A stretch of 64,000 bases of DNA from Enterobacter mori LMG 25706 (GTDB taxonomy: Bacteria > Pseudomonadota > Gammaproteobacteria > Enterobacterales > Enterobacteriaceae): contig NZ_GL890774.1 in assembly GCF_000211415.1 (NCBI RefSeq), positions 565,748-629,747 of the forward strand, written 5' to 3'. The first letter of the stretch is position 1. Each line of letters starts with the position of its first letter. A program made the translations under genes and the position numbers. The notes beneath the pieces were generated by a model, which saw only the letters and a list, made by a program, of their open reading frames with translations, was not told where the DNA came from and made no database searches. Of this stretch, positions 8,919 through 19,204 are shown in pieces.

Positions 8919-9083
8919 TCAAGGCAACATATGTGGGGCAAGTACAGGTCCGGGACCAGGAGGGCCTGGTGGGCCAGGAACACAAGCTGTCGCGCCAAGA
9001 CATAGTAACATTATTGCCAACCACAGTTTAATTCTAATTAAACGGCTAAACTTTTTGAAAAAATTAATCTTCAATCTTTTCAT
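8919..9083 (-). CDS. Small Gly/Pro-rich lipoprotein-like protein, 54 residues
   Basis: The short leftward frame starts at an ATG preceded by GAGAGG. It has a basic N-terminus, a hydrophobic stretch (LWLAIMLLCLGATA), a Cys at 34 in a lipobox-like ATAC context, then a collagen-like VPGPPGPPGPGP tail and a stop at 8919. The lipobox has Ala rather than Leu at -3, so lipidation is probable but not certain. It lies 67 bases after the RND pump gene on the same strand, probably as the last gene of that operon; an inverted repeat (TGAGTTTT/AAAACTCA) at the pump stop codon may reduce its expression. I do not know a characterised homologue. Confidence 0.6.
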   Translation of the reverse strand: MKRLKINFFKKFSRLIRIKLWLAIMLLCLGATACVPGPPGPPGPGPVLAPHMLP

Positions 9084-9150
9084 TCTTAACCTCTCATTAT
9101 TTTAAATCAAAAATGAACAATGGGATTCCCTTGAGTTTTCTTTTAAAAAC

Positions 9151-12100
9151 TCAGGGTGAACTCTTTTGGGGGGCATCAAAACCCAATACTACTCTTGTAC
9201 TTTTCCTTATCCACTGCAGAAAATCATCGACATAAGTGAATACAACCGGGACAACAACGAGGCTCAGTATGGTTGATGTTAACAATCCACCAATGACTAC
9301 AATGGCCATTGGTTGACGAAAACTCGGTTCAGCGCCCAGCCCCAGTGCATTCGGCATCATACCTGCACCCATCGCAATGGTTGTCATTACTACAGGACGT
9401 GCACGTTTGTTGCATGCATCAATCAACGCTTCCAGCCTGTTCATGCCATGGCGTCTTGCCACAATTGCATATTCGACAAGCAGAATTGAGTTTTTTGTCA
9501 CGATCCCCATTAACATCAGTACGCCAATAACAACCGACATTGAGAAGGATTGACCTGTCATCCACAAAGCTACAATGGCACCAGCTAGCGCTAACGGTAA
9601 GGCAGAGAGAATGGTCGCTGGTTGCATAAAATCGTGAAATAAGACAACTAATACCGCATAGATGCAGAATATCCCGACAACCATCGCCAGGCCAAAGCTT
9701 TCAAATAGCTCGCTCATCCTCTGGGCTTCACCCTGATCAATCCGTTTTACACCCGCAGGCAAGTGTTTCATCGCAGCCAGTGACAGGGCTTCACGCTGTA
9801 CATCTCCAATCGCGCGTCCATTGAGTTCGACCCTCAGCGTAACATTGCGTGAACGGTCAATCCGGTCTATCTGAGAGGGGGCGCTTCCCATTGATATGTC
9901 AGCTACAGACCCCAGAGTGCCAGGGCCATTATGTCCCTGGATGCGGAGTTGAGAGATGGCATCAAGGTCGCTACGTAATGCCGGATCCATCCGCACGCGG
10001 ATATTTATTTGGCGTTCGGGCAGGTTGAGTTTAGGCAAAGATGTAGAATAGTCTCCATAAGTAGCAAAGCGAACAGCGTCCGCCAGCGCTTCAGAAGTCA
10101 CGCCAAGCATTGCCGCTCGGGCATAGTCTGGTCTTACCTGGACTTCCGGACGTTGCAACGCAGCGCTGGATGTCACATTGCCAATTCCTTTGAGTGTACG
10201 TAGCTGCGCTTCGACTTTTGCCGCCGTAAGCATTAACAAATCTGACTCATCACCGGTAAGCGTCAGCTCAAATTTATTGCCATTCTCACTTCCGCCTACG
10301 GAGACACGTACGCCAGGTAACGATCGCAGTACTTCCCTCATTCGTGCTTCAACAGCAGACTGTTTCGACTTTCGCTCCCCACGAGAAACCAGCTCAACCG
10401 TCAATGTTGCGCTGGTAACATCAGCCATGGTGGATGCATCGGGTCCTCCGCCGGTGTTGGCCGTTCCCACTGAGGCGAATACACCTTTAACCTCCGGTAA
10501 TTCAGCTAACATTTTGGCGGCTTGCCGGGCGGCCTCCGCGGTATCCTCAAGCGTAGAACCCTGAGCGAGCTGCAATGATATAGAACTTTGTGATTTATCC
10601 TGTGCAGGTATAAAAGCCGTTGAGATGAAAGGTATCAATGCCATTGCCAGCGCGAAGAAAACCATGCTAGCGCCCACCGTGGTTTTACGTTTGCGCAGTG
10701 CCGCCTTAGCCAGGTTGAGATATTTCGTCATCAGTGGTCTGTTAGCATCACTCTGATCGCATTCAGGATGACCGGGCTTCATCATGTAGGCTGCCATCAT
10801 GGGGGTCAATAATCGAGCAACTAATAGTGACGCCAGAACAGCGACTGATGCTGTTACACCAAACTGGCGGAAAAACTGGCCAGCGATGCCGCTCATAAAG
10901 GCTGTTGGGAGAAACACTGCAACCAGGGTAAGCGTCGTTGCTATCACTGCCAGACCAATTTCATCTGCCGCTTCCATCGCAGCCTGATAGGGTGTTTTTC
11001 CCATCCGGAGGTGACGTTCTATATTTTCGATCTCAACGATAGCATCGTCGACCAAAATACCCACGACCAACGCCAGCGACAGCAGCGTAACCATATTGAG
11101 TGAATAGCCTGCCAACCACATATAGGCGAAGGTTGGAATAATTGACAGGGGAAGAGCGACCGCAGCAATAAGTGTTGCACGCCAGTCTCTCAGGAACAGC
11201 CAGACAACAATAACAGCTAAAAATGCCCCTTCGATCAGGAGTAGCATAGAACCACTGTAGTTGTCCTCAACCGGGTTTACGCTATTGCTCACCTCTTTGA
11301 TATGAACATTTTTTGGGGCCAAATCCAAAACGCTGGCGCGTACTTTTTGAGCCACATCGACATCTGAAAACCCCCGTGAACGAGTCACTTTGAAACCAAC
11401 AACCGGTTTCCCATTGTGCAGCGCATAACTGATGGGATCTGCATGACCATCGGTTATTCTGGCTATCTGATCCAGTCTTACCCAGCGACCATCCGATAAT
11501 GAAACCGTGATACCAGAGAGTTCGGCGACGGTTCCAACTGTTGCAATCGTGCGAGCAGACTGACGCTGACCACCGATATCGCCTTGACCTCCCGAACTTT
11601 CCTTTTGCACAGCTTTGAGTCGGTTAGAAACATCCGAAGGCGTGACCCCAATCCCACTCATCAGCACCGGATCCAGCTCAACCAGCACCTCACGATCCAC
11701 ACCGCCAACGCGTTCAACAGAGGCTACGCCGTCGACAGACATCAGTCTTTTAGTGATCTGATTATCGATAAGCCAGGAGAGTTCCTGCTCATCCAGCTTA
11801 TTCGACTCAACGATATAGGTTAATAAGGATGACGCGGCTGCAGTTTGCTTCGAAACGGTTGGTTCATTCATACTTGCGGGTAAATCAGAACGCGCGCTGT
11901 CCACAGCGTTACGTACTTCATTAACGGCAACTTCACTGTCTTTATCAATTTTGAAAGTCACGATAATACTTACCGTGCCATCAGTAATGGTAGTGGTAAT
12001 ATGATCCAGTAACACTAATGAGGTGAGCTTATCTTCAATTTTACGTGCAACTTCAGTTTCGAGCTGAGAGGGCGCAGCGCCTTCCAGCGTCGCTGAGATC

Positions 12101-12237
12101 TGCACTGTAGGCAAATCCATGTCAGGGAAATCCTGGATCTGCAGTTTGCTGAAACCAATCAGACCGAAAATCATCAATAATATAAACAATAATATTGATG
12201 GAACCGGGTTGCGAATCGACCAGGAGGAAATGTTCAT
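9151..12237 (-). CDS. RND efflux pump, HAE1 family inner-membrane permease
   Basis: A full-length 1028-residue proton-driven pump. Residues 1-30 form TM1 ([20 protein letters not shown]). The two large periplasmic loops and the twelve-TM layout are recognisable, and TM4 carries the proton-relay pair in [14 protein letters not shown]. It resembles MexF/MdtB-class HAE1 pumps in length and motifs. Its start overlaps the end of the adaptor gene by four bases (ATGA type), showing translational coupling. The two-component pair on the other strand is the likely regulator. Substrates are unknown; a small-molecule toxicant or envelope-damaging agent is a reasonable guess given the pqi genes nearby. 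Confidence 0.95.
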   Translation of the reverse strand: MNISSWSIRNPVPSILLFILLMIFGLIGFSKLQIQDFPDMDLPTVQISATLEGAAPSQLETEVARKIEDKLTSLVLLDHITTTITDGTVSIIVTFKIDKDSEVAVNEVRNAVDSARSDLPASMNEPTVSKQTAAASSLLTYIVESNKLDEQELSWLIDNQITKRLMSVDGVASVERVGGVDREVLVELDPVLMSGIGVTPSDVSNRLKAVQKESSGGQGDIGGQRQSARTIATVGTVAELSGITVSLSDGRWVRLDQIARITDGHADPISYALHNGKPVVGFKVTRSRGFSDVDVAQKVRASVLDLAPKNVHIKEVSNSVNPVEDNYSGSMLLLIEGAFLAVIVVWLFLRDWRATLIAAVALPLSIIPTFAYMWLAGYSLNMVTLLSLALVVGILVDDAIVEIENIERHLRMGKTPYQAAMEAADEIGLAVIATTLTLVAVFLPTAFMSGIAGQFFRQFGVTASVAVLASLLVARLLTPMMAAYMMKPGHPECDQSDANRPLMTKYLNLAKAALRKRKTTVGASMVFFALAMALIPFISTAFIPAQDKSQSSISLQLAQGSTLEDTAEAARQAAKMLAELPEVKGVFASVGTANTGGGPDASTMADVTSATLTVELVSRGERKSKQSAVEARMREVLRSLPGVRVSVGGSENGNKFELTLTGDESDLLMLTAAKVEAQLRTLKGIGNVTSSAALQRPEVQVRPDYARAAMLGVTSEALADAVRFATYGDYSTSLPKLNLPERQINIRVRMDPALRSDLDAISQLRIQGHNGPGTLGSVADISMGSAPSQIDRIDRSRNVTLRVELNGRAIGDVQREALSLAAMKHLPAGVKRIDQGEAQRMSELFESFGLAMVVGIFCIYAVLVVLFHDFMQPATILSALPLALAGAIVALWMTGQSFSMSVVIGVLMLMGIVTKNSILLVEYAIVARRHGMNRLEALIDACNKRARPVVMTTIAMGAGMMPNALGLGAEPSFRQPMAIVVIGGLLTSTILSLVVVPVVFTYVDDFLQWIRKSTRVVLGFDAPQKSSP

Positions 12238-13376
12238 TGAACGCTATCCTGTTGCTTTGCCTTACCCGAGGAGATATATCCGGACGAGACGGTCACTTTT
12301 GCCCCTTCAGACAAGAAGGCGCCTCCCTCAGCAACAACCTGTTCTGTCTGCGAAAGACCGGATTTCACCTCTATCCGTTCTCCAATTCGCCTGCCTGTCG
12401 TCACCATCCGACTGACCACCCGACTGTCGTTGTTGAGCAGCCAAATATATGAACGGCCATCACGCAGCACAATGGCAGTTTGCGGTAAAGTAAGGGCGAC
12501 ACGTTCACCCAATTCAATATTCCCGCTGACAAACATGCCGACATGCGCTGAGGAGTTCGGTTTTAATGACACATAAACAACAGCGCGTCCTGTGTCTTCA
12601 TTTAATACGGGACCGACAAGACGAACGACTCCCTCGACCTGTTCCCCGTCTGGTAGCCGGATATCTGCACGCTGCCCTTTATGGACAGAAGAGAGCTGAC
12701 GGGCGTCGACTTCCGGTTTCCATTCCAGCTTTCCTTGCCGGATTAAGCGATAAAGCTCAGTGCCTGTTGATACAACATCCCCAAGAATTCCCGATTTTGA
12801 TGCGACCACCGCATCATCTGTGGCGAAGATCTTTGTCTGAGACAATTTCAGATTGGCACTGTCCAGGTCCGCCTGCGCTGAAAGTAATGATGCGGATGCT
12901 GTTGCTTCGTTGATGCGATACTCTTCTATCTGTTGATCCGAAAATGCGCCACTGCGACTGATTGCTTTTGCTCTTCGATTGTTTGAACGAGCCTGTTCCA
13001 GAGATGCCCTCGCCCGAGCGACCGTTGCTTGCTGTTTGCGGACTTCTGCTTGTACGCTCTCGTTCGACAACTGGACAAGCAAATCACCGCGTTTCACCTG
13101 CGCCCCCACCTCTATGCTCAGTTGAGCAATACGTAACCCTCCCGTTTCTGGACTGACAATCATGTCTTCCCATGCTTTAATCGGGCCATTGACCAAGAGA
13201 GATTCAGGCCAGCGTTGAAAGCTCGGTTTTACTGCCTGAACGGTGAGCACTCCGGCATCCTCCTGTTCCTTCTCTGCTTTCTCGGAAGAGTCCTGACGGC
13301 AACCAGCAACCGCCATAAAGGTAAGCGATAGAACGAGCAATAATGTTCTTCTTAGATAACTGTTCAAAATGCACAT
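12234..13376 (-). CDS. RND periplasmic adaptor (membrane fusion protein), lipoprotein
   Basis: A 380-residue adaptor that would join the RND pump to an outer-membrane channel. I chose the ATG at 13376 because it is followed at once by a lipoprotein signal (MCILNSYLRRTLLLVLSLTF, then VAGC with Cys26); the open frame runs further upstream, but only through the remnant of an outer-membrane factor gene. A biotinyl-lipoyl-like segment (GLRIAQLSIEVGAQVKRGDL), a coiled-coil hairpin (about 80-160, ARARASLEQARSNNRRAKAI) and a beta-barrel domain follow, as usual for AcrA/MexE-type proteins. It is the first intact gene of the operon. Confidence 0.92.
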   Translation of the reverse strand: MCILNSYLRRTLLLVLSLTFMAVAGCRQDSSEKAEKEQEDAGVLTVQAVKPSFQRWPESLLVNGPIKAWEDMIVSPETGGLRIAQLSIEVGAQVKRGDLLVQLSNESVQAEVRKQQATVARARASLEQARSNNRRAKAISRSGAFSDQQIEEYRINEATASASLLSAQADLDSANLKLSQTKIFATDDAVVASKSGILGDVVSTGTELYRLIRQGKLEWKPEVDARQLSSVHKGQRADIRLPDGEQVEGVVRLVGPVLNEDTGRAVVYVSLKPNSSAHVGMFVSGNIELGERVALTLPQTAIVLRDGRSYIWLLNNDSRVVSRMVTTGRRIGERIEVKSGLSQTEQVVAEGGAFLSEGAKVTVSSGYISSGKAKQQDSVQ

Positions 13377-13429
13377 GTATCTACCTGCTACCACTAAAAT
13401 CTTTTCGGAATTCTGATAAGCTTCAGGGC

Positions 13430-13655
13430 TGTTCCCCCCCTCGCAACCCGTCCTCAAGTGCCTGATAAAGGGCGACCAGCTACTCTGTATAGTTATCAGC
13501 GGCTTTTGCGAAATACGGAACCCGGGCATCATGTCTGTCCTCAACGGGAACACCCACTCCGGGCTGGATAGCCTCCACTTTTCGACGAACCTTGCCGAAC
13601 AAATCGCCTTCCCATGCAGCATCAAAGGCGAAAGAACGGCTCGTCACTCCCCCCC
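13430..13655 (-). pseudogene. Remnant of an outer-membrane efflux factor (NodT/OprM type)
   Basis: Leftward frames give FDAAWEGDLFGKVRRKVEA and DRHDARVPYFAKAADNYTE, matching the conserved FDASWELDLFG and NYVE regions of NodT-family channels, then a stop. LVALYQALEDGLRGG follows, like the C-terminal LYKALGGGW of the same family. The middle of the protein, some 300 residues, is therefore gone. It sits just upstream of the adaptor gene, where a dedicated channel gene is expected, so the RND system must now use another channel such as TolC. Sequence from 13656 to 13850 is too degraded to assign. Confidence 0.7.
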
Positions 13656-14040
13656 TGAAATTGGTGTTGGAAAGCCGTTGAAGTATGGAACCAGTCCAGA
13701 AAGAGGACTACTCCGAGATCCAAGACGAAATATTTACCCGCACGCGTTCAATACCGGTACGGGCAGTTGCCCGGCCCTTCCCATCTCAGGAACACTGTAC
13801 TCTGGCGTTCTCTGGCCCTGCCTTCGTGGATGCGGACAACATTGAGTAATGGCAATATTCCTGTCGGACACTTGAGGAATGTCAATTGGGTGTTCCTAGT
13901 GAAAATTTTCAGTAGCGTGATATTACGTCGATTAAATGTTAAGCGCCGTCCAGAAGTGTTAAGCAGGGTAAAAAATCATCGAAGTTGCTGCACGGATCTT
14001 TTTAAAGTGCCAAACTAACGTTAATTCAGACTGGAATGTT

Positions 14041-14763
14041 ATGAGAACCCGCATGGCAAGTGTTCTGTTAATTGATGACGATATTGAGTTAACGGCCATG
14101 TTAGTGAAATACCTCCTTCATGAGGGATTCCTTGTTACGGCTGTCCATGATGGAGAGTCCGGCGTCACTGAAGCGATGTCTGACGAGTACTCGATTGTTG
14201 TACTTGACATCATGATGCCACGCCAGTCTGGTCTTGATGTACTTCAAAGCATACGACAAAAAAGTGCAGTGCCGGTTCTTATGCTGACAGCACGCGGTGA
14301 TGATGTGGACAAAATTACCGGCTTAAACCTAGGCGCTGATGATTATGTTTCTAAGCCTTGTACTCCTGCCGAACTTGTTGCACGCATTCGTGCCATTTTA
14401 CGGCGAATAAACTCCACAAACATGACACATGGTTCTGATTCATCTGGCATTGTTACTTCAGAGGAACTGAAAGTTGGTCCGCTATATCTTTGGCCTGGTA
14501 GTCGAAGCGCCCAATGGAAAGGACAACTGCTTGAACTTACCGGGACCGAATTTAATCTACTGGAAGTTTTAGTCCGCCATGCTGGCCAGCTTGTTAGTAA
14601 GCAGAGTATTTCTTTGGAAGCGTTTAATCGACCTTTGGCACGTTTTGATCGGCGTATAGATGTGCATATCAGTTCGATTCGTCAAAAGCTTGGCAGTCGA
14701 GTCGATGGTCAGCCCTGGATCCAAAGTGTCCGCGGCCTTGGTTATCAGTTTTTGAAGGATTAA
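14041..14763 (+). CDS. OmpR/PhoB-family response regulator (CpxR-like)
   Basis: A 240-residue response regulator. The receiver domain has the acidic pocket IDDD at 11-14, phospho-acceptor Asp56 in VVLDIMMP, Thr83 and Lys105 in SKPCTP. The C-terminal winged helix (about 140-238) ends HISSIRQKLG and SVRGLGYQF. Met5 (14053) is an alternative start that would place the first residues as in CpxR. It is transcribed away from the RND operon and directly precedes its sensor kinase (five bases between them), so it very probably controls the RND and/or pqi genes. Confidence 0.93.
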   Translation: MRTRMASVLLIDDDIELTAMLVKYLLHEGFLVTAVHDGESGVTEAMSDEYSIVVLDIMMPRQSGLDVLQSIRQKSAVPVLMLTARGDDVDKITGLNLGADDYVSKPCTPAELVARIRAILRRINSTNMTHGSDSSGIVTSEELKVGPLYLWPGSRSAQWKGQLLELTGTEFNLLEVLVRHAGQLVSKQSISLEAFNRPLARFDRRIDVHISSIRQKLGSRVDGQPWIQSVRGLGYQFLKD

Positions 14764-14768
14764 TACTT

Positions 14769-15815
14769 ATGATGTGTCATCCTGGAAGATTATTTTGGAA
14801 GCTGTCGTTAGCTCTCTTTTTGTGCATGTTGCTGACAGTTGCCAGCGCCGTAGCTTATATATTATTAACGGGCTCAGTTAGCCCAACAATCCCTCAGGGC
14901 GCTGCTGCCATTGGGCCAATCCCTGTGTTGCCTATGATATCGGGTTTATTTGCTGTCATCATTACTGGGTTTACATGTGCCTGGTATTTTTCACGACCTA
15001 TACAGCGATTAAGTCGGGCATTAGCCCAGGTTGCAAATGGTCATTTTGATACCAGGGTTGTTCCTCTTATGGGGGGACGACGAGACGAACTAGCCGACTT
15101 AGGGCACGACTTTGACCAGATGGTCGAACAATTACAAAAAGCGGTCGAGTCTCAACGCGTATTATTCCATGATATTTCCCATGAGCTCCGTTCGCCATTA
15201 GCACGAATGCAAGCTGCAATTGGCCTTTCTCGTCAAGACCATGAGTGCTCGCAAGAAATGTTAAGCCGAATAGAAATAGAGAGTATGCGTCTTGATGCAA
15301 TGATCGATGAACTACTCACCTTACATAGCCTCGGGGATAAAGCCGTTGTCGAAAAGAGAGATCGCATTGACTTGATCGAACTATTACAGGCGATTATTGA
15401 TGATGCTGACTTTGAAGCTCGTGGGAAGAAGCGAAAAGTTATTTTTCACACCGCAACGGAAAAATTTATTGCAGAAGTTCAGGGTGAATTGATTTACCGC
15501 GCTTTCGAGAACGTTATTCGTAACGCGGTCAAATACACCGCTCAACACGATGTCGTTGAAGTATGTTCCTACATAGAAAATAACTCCATGCTCGTAGTCT
15601 CCATTTCTGACCGCGGACCTGGTGTGGCACCAGAATTACAAGATAAAATATTTGAACCCTTCTTCAGGATAAATGGTTCCTTAGTAGGACGAGGGGCAGG
15701 TTTAGGTTTGGCAATTGCAAAAAGAGCCGTTACGGCGCACGGAGGGAATATATCTGCGAATAATAGAAAAGCTGGCGGCCTTAAAATAATAATAACAATA
15801 CCAATGACTTATTAA
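14769..15815 (+). CDS. Sensor histidine kinase with a minimal periplasmic loop
   Basis: A 348-residue kinase. Two membrane segments (about 11-33 and 53-74) enclose only about 20 residues, then a HAMP domain (FSRPIQRLSRALAQVANGHF), the dimerisation helix with His138 in FHDISHELRSPLARM, and an ATPase domain with NVIRNAVKYT, DRGPGV and GAGLGLAIAKR. CpxA has a large periplasmic sensor domain; its near absence here suggests sensing within the membrane or through a partner. It is paired with the preceding response regulator and followed 94 bases later by pqiA. Confidence 0.93.
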   Translation: MMCHPGRLFWKLSLALFLCMLLTVASAVAYILLTGSVSPTIPQGAAAIGPIPVLPMISGLFAVIITGFTCAWYFSRPIQRLSRALAQVANGHFDTRVVPLMGGRRDELADLGHDFDQMVEQLQKAVESQRVLFHDISHELRSPLARMQAAIGLSRQDHECSQEMLSRIEIESMRLDAMIDELLTLHSLGDKAVVEKRDRIDLIELLQAIIDDADFEARGKKRKVIFHTATEKFIAEVQGELIYRAFENVIRNAVKYTAQHDVVEVCSYIENNSMLVVSISDRGPGVAPELQDKIFEPFFRINGSLVGRGAGLGLAIAKRAVTAHGGNISANNRKAGGLKIIITIPMTY

Positions 15816-15909
15816 CAACCTGGCGAGTAATTTAATATTTTCACGGAAATAAGGTCGCATTCATGTTCCAATTGCATTAAGAGCGAGTTATTTGGGGGTG
15901 CATAATTAA

Positions 15910-17376
15910 ATGAAAACATTAAACACTCATAACCACATAGTCATATGTCAATGCTGTGACCATATATGTGAAATTCCAGAACTAACACGTTCGCATATTG
16001 CGGAATGCCCGCGTTGTCGGAAATTTTTAGCTCGTAATGATAACTTCGGGCCAAGTGAAATGCTCGCTATTTGTATCACAGCAATCATCGTATTCATCCT
16101 AGCTAATGCTTACCCTTTGGTTACCCTTGAGGCTCAGGGAATGTCTCGTCATACCTCATTACTGGAGGCTGTTGTGATTACCTGGAACCAGCCCGGTTTG
16201 TGGGGTCTGGCACTCATGTCATTATTTGTCGGTTTTATATTCCCATTATCTCAATTGTTGTTGTGGTTGCTATCCTTGCTGCAGATCCTTTTTTTTCTAA
16301 AAAAAACAGTCTTTTTTGCTCTTCTTACTCGTTGGGGACGATTGTTACAGCCCTGGAGTATGCTGCCTGTATTTTTTCTGGGTGTGCTCGTAGCAGTAAT
16401 AAAAATTGCTGGCATGGCCAAAATCATCATCGGCCCCGGATTATGGGCCATGGCCATCTTACTCGTATTGTTAACATTGCTGTCCAGACTTGATTCACGC
16501 CTGCTCTGGCGTTTTGCTGAGGACGCAGGCTTAACTCACGCTAATGGAAATATTCGGGTTAAAAGAACCAATGTAACCCGGTTAGTAGAATGTCATATTT
16601 GCGGCTTTTCACATGAACTGAGGGGAAGTCCGGATGATGACAATGACGCTATAAAAGAGCTTATCCGATGTGAACGGTGTGCAAGCCTCATTCATTTGAG
16701 AAAAGTAAACAGCATTGCCCGGACATGGGCATTCCTGCTGACAGGAATGTTGTTGTATTTTCCGGCAAACATCCTCCCTATTATGAAAACAATGACACTT
16801 TTCAGTACATCAGAACATACGATCCTGGGGGGAGTCGTTGAACTTTGGAGAGGTGGAGCTCCGGATATAGCTATTGTCGTCTTTATTGCCAGTATTGCCG
16901 TGCCTCTGATTAAGTTCACAACCCTAATTATGTTACTGATCAGTGTCCATCATGCACAGAACAGAACGAAACCCAATAAATATAGCAATCGGTACTCATG
17001 GCTAATGAGATTACTTATACGACAAAAAAACGATGAGGTGCGTTCAATTCAAAACCGCAGGACTAAAACACAATGCTACCGTTTTATCGAATTTATCGGC
17101 CAGTGGTCCATGCTGGATGTTTTTGTTGTGCTTTTATTAGCTGCATTAGTTAATTTCCAGGGACTGATGCAGGTGACTGCTGGTATGGGAGCAATTGCAT
17201 TCGGCGCCACTGTTTGCCTGACCATGTTGGCAAGTTTGAGTTTTGATCCGCGACTGCTCTGGGATGATGAGTTTTGCAACATCAAACCATCGCCAGCGCT
17301 AACAACGTCCCACCTTAATGCCGAAAAGCAAAGAGATATAGAGCAGGGAGATTCTCATGCAAGAAACGGCTCGTGA
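15910..17376 (+). CDS. pqiA: PqiA-family inner-membrane protein
   Basis: A 488-residue integral membrane protein, the inner-membrane partner of the PqiB MCE tube that is thought to move lipids across the envelope. The two-fold repeat is clear: each half has a cytoplasmic zinc ribbon (CQCC and CPRC near residues 14-36; CHIC and CERC near 222-246) and about four membrane segments. It overlaps pqiB by 20 bases. It is clearly diverged from E. coli PqiA and lies in an RND/two-component island, so it may be a second copy beside the usual chromosomal pqi locus. The strong Leu/Ile/Phe bias of the first half fits the membrane segments. Confidence 0.9.
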   Translation: MKTLNTHNHIVICQCCDHICEIPELTRSHIAECPRCRKFLARNDNFGPSEMLAICITAIIVFILANAYPLVTLEAQGMSRHTSLLEAVVITWNQPGLWGLALMSLFVGFIFPLSQLLLWLLSLLQILFFLKKTVFFALLTRWGRLLQPWSMLPVFFLGVLVAVIKIAGMAKIIIGPGLWAMAILLVLLTLLSRLDSRLLWRFAEDAGLTHANGNIRVKRTNVTRLVECHICGFSHELRGSPDDDNDAIKELIRCERCASLIHLRKVNSIARTWAFLLTGMLLYFPANILPIMKTMTLFSTSEHTILGGVVELWRGGAPDIAIVVFIASIAVPLIKFTTLIMLLISVHHAQNRTKPNKYSNRYSWLMRLLIRQKNDEVRSIQNRRTKTQCYRFIEFIGQWSMLDVFVVLLLAALVNFQGLMQVTAGMGAIAFGATVCLTMLASLSFDPRLLWDDEFCNIKPSPALTTSHLNAEKQRDIEQGDSHARNGS

Positions 17377-19141
17377 TCCACAAACAAATCCAATTCAGTC
17401 TGGTGAAGGAATAAAGGCCGAACTCCGTCAACGTCGCTTCCGGTGGCCCTCGGGTATATGGTTTTTGCCAATCGTTGCAGTGCTGGTAGGAGCCTCTTTA
17501 GTCCTGCACAATTGGTTAAATACCGGCCCATTAATCACTATTCGTTTCAACAGCGCTGAAGGATTGTCTGTCGGAAAAACCCAGGTGCAGTACAAAGAGG
17601 TCATCATCGGCATAGTTGAAAATATCGAACTGGGCCCCAGAGGTGAGTTCGTATTAGTCAAAGCACGTATCAATAAAAATGCCGCTTACCTTGCGAATCA
17701 GGAAAGTCGATTCTGGGTAGTGCGCCCTCGATTTGGGATTGCAGGGCCCTCTGGCTTGGGAACCTTACTATCAGGTGCTTATATAGGTGTGGATGCTGGT
17801 AAAACACAAGATAGGCCACGAACAGAATTTGTAGGCCTGGAGGTCCCCCCTGCTGTAACAAATGATCGTCAGGGGAAACGGTTTATTATTTACAGCAGCA
17901 CATTGGGCTCACTTGATATTGGGTCACCTGTGTATTTTCGACATATTATGGTCGGGAGAGTCGCCTCCTATCAGTTGCAGCAAGATGGGCAACGTGTCGC
18001 ACTTGAAGTATTTATTGATGCGCCAAATGACCGTTTAGTTACTAAAAATACACGTTTTTGGAATGCCAGCGGCGTAGACCTCTCACTAAATGCTGAAGGG
18101 TTAAAATTAAATACCCAGTCTCTGGCTACGTTGGTTGCGGGAGGGATTGCCTTTGACAAGGTTCAGGAAGTCGGAAATAACGAAGTTGCACAAGCTGATA
18201 GCAGCTTTCAGCTCTACCCGGCGCAAGATGCTGCTTATGATGATATCGGCGGGGCGACATTTCCTGTTCGTATGGAATTTACTCAATCAGTACGTGGATT
18301 GTCTGTCAATGCACCGATTGAATTTCAAGGGATCCCACTTGGCAAAATTAAGCGTATCAACTTGCGCTACGACAGAAAACAACGTCGGTTCTTAAGCGTA
18401 GTTGAGGGTGAAATACAACCGAAGCGACTGGATCTTGACAGCGATCAAACTGGTACAGTTTCCCAACTAGCAGCGAACTCAACAGCAGTAACGACTGCAC
18501 AGCCCCAATATACTCAGATGAAAAATAATGAACTGTCTGCAGAGTTACAGCGCCCTCTGTTCCTGCGTCAGTTAGTGGCCGACGGCCTTCGAGCTCAACT
18601 CGAAACGGCCAGTTATCTTACTGGGCAAATGTATGTGTCACTGTCATTGGTACCCAAAGCACCAAAGGCAACTTTGGATATCAGCTCCTTACCACTTATG
18701 TTGCCCACCACTCAGGGGGGATTGGATCAGATGGAAGAACGTGTTTCCAACATACTGGGGAGCCTAGAACAGGTGCCATTTGGGGATATTGGTAAAGAAA
18801 TACGTACATCATTACGAAGCGTTAATAAATTGTTAAATAGCGTCAATACACAATTGACTCCGGAAGCCCGTAAAACGTTGCAAGAGGCTCAGCGGGTACT
18901 TCAAAGTGCTAATACCACGTTGCAAGGGTTTGGCAACTCTACTGGCGAACAACTCCCTCTTGTCCAAAACGCGAATCAGACATTACAAGAGATAAATCGC
19001 GCAGCACGCTCGGTGAGAATTTTGACGGACTATCTGCAAACTCATCCCGAAACCTTGATTCGTGGGCGTGATGACGGCAGTGAAGAGAATACGTCTCAAA
19101 CTAAGTTGCCTGTACCAACTATACCAGCGTCTAACGACTAA
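17357..19141 (+). CDS. pqiB: PqiB-family MCE protein
   Basis: A 594-residue single-pass protein with one N-terminal membrane helix (IWFLPIVAVLVGASLVLHNW, about 31-50) and three consecutive MCE domains, beginning near LITIRFNSAEGLSVGKTQVQ, KRFIIYSSTLGSLDIGSPVY and FPVRMEFTQSVRGLSVNAPI. A helical C-terminal region (about 490-570) should form the needle that spans the periplasm. Domain number and length match E. coli PqiB. Overlap with pqiA and the following lipoprotein gene complete a standard pqiABC operon. Confidence 0.93.
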   Translation: MQETARDPQTNPIQSGEGIKAELRQRRFRWPSGIWFLPIVAVLVGASLVLHNWLNTGPLITIRFNSAEGLSVGKTQVQYKEVIIGIVENIELGPRGEFVLVKARINKNAAYLANQESRFWVVRPRFGIAGPSGLGTLLSGAYIGVDAGKTQDRPRTEFVGLEVPPAVTNDRQGKRFIIYSSTLGSLDIGSPVYFRHIMVGRVASYQLQQDGQRVALEVFIDAPNDRLVTKNTRFWNASGVDLSLNAEGLKLNTQSLATLVAGGIAFDKVQEVGNNEVAQADSSFQLYPAQDAAYDDIGGATFPVRMEFTQSVRGLSVNAPIEFQGIPLGKIKRINLRYDRKQRRFLSVVEGEIQPKRLDLDSDQTGTVSQLAANSTAVTTAQPQYTQMKNNELSAELQRPLFLRQLVADGLRAQLETASYLTGQMYVSLSLVPKAPKATLDISSLPLMLPTTQGGLDQMEERVSNILGSLEQVPFGDIGKEIRTSLRSVNKLLNSVNTQLTPEARKTLQEAQRVLQSANTTLQGFGNSTGEQLPLVQNANQTLQEINRAARSVRILTDYLQTHPETLIRGRDDGSEENTSQTKLPVPTIPASND

Positions 19142-19204
19142 CCCGTCGATGCGGGCGTTCTCCCCATACGTTAGACACAAATCACGAATATAGAGAGCGG
19201 AACA

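Noticed and set aside
13377-13625. 83-codon upstream extension of the RND adaptor frame
   Set aside because: A lipoprotein signal begins exactly at 13376, and the extension overlaps, in another frame, the remnant of an outer-membrane factor.
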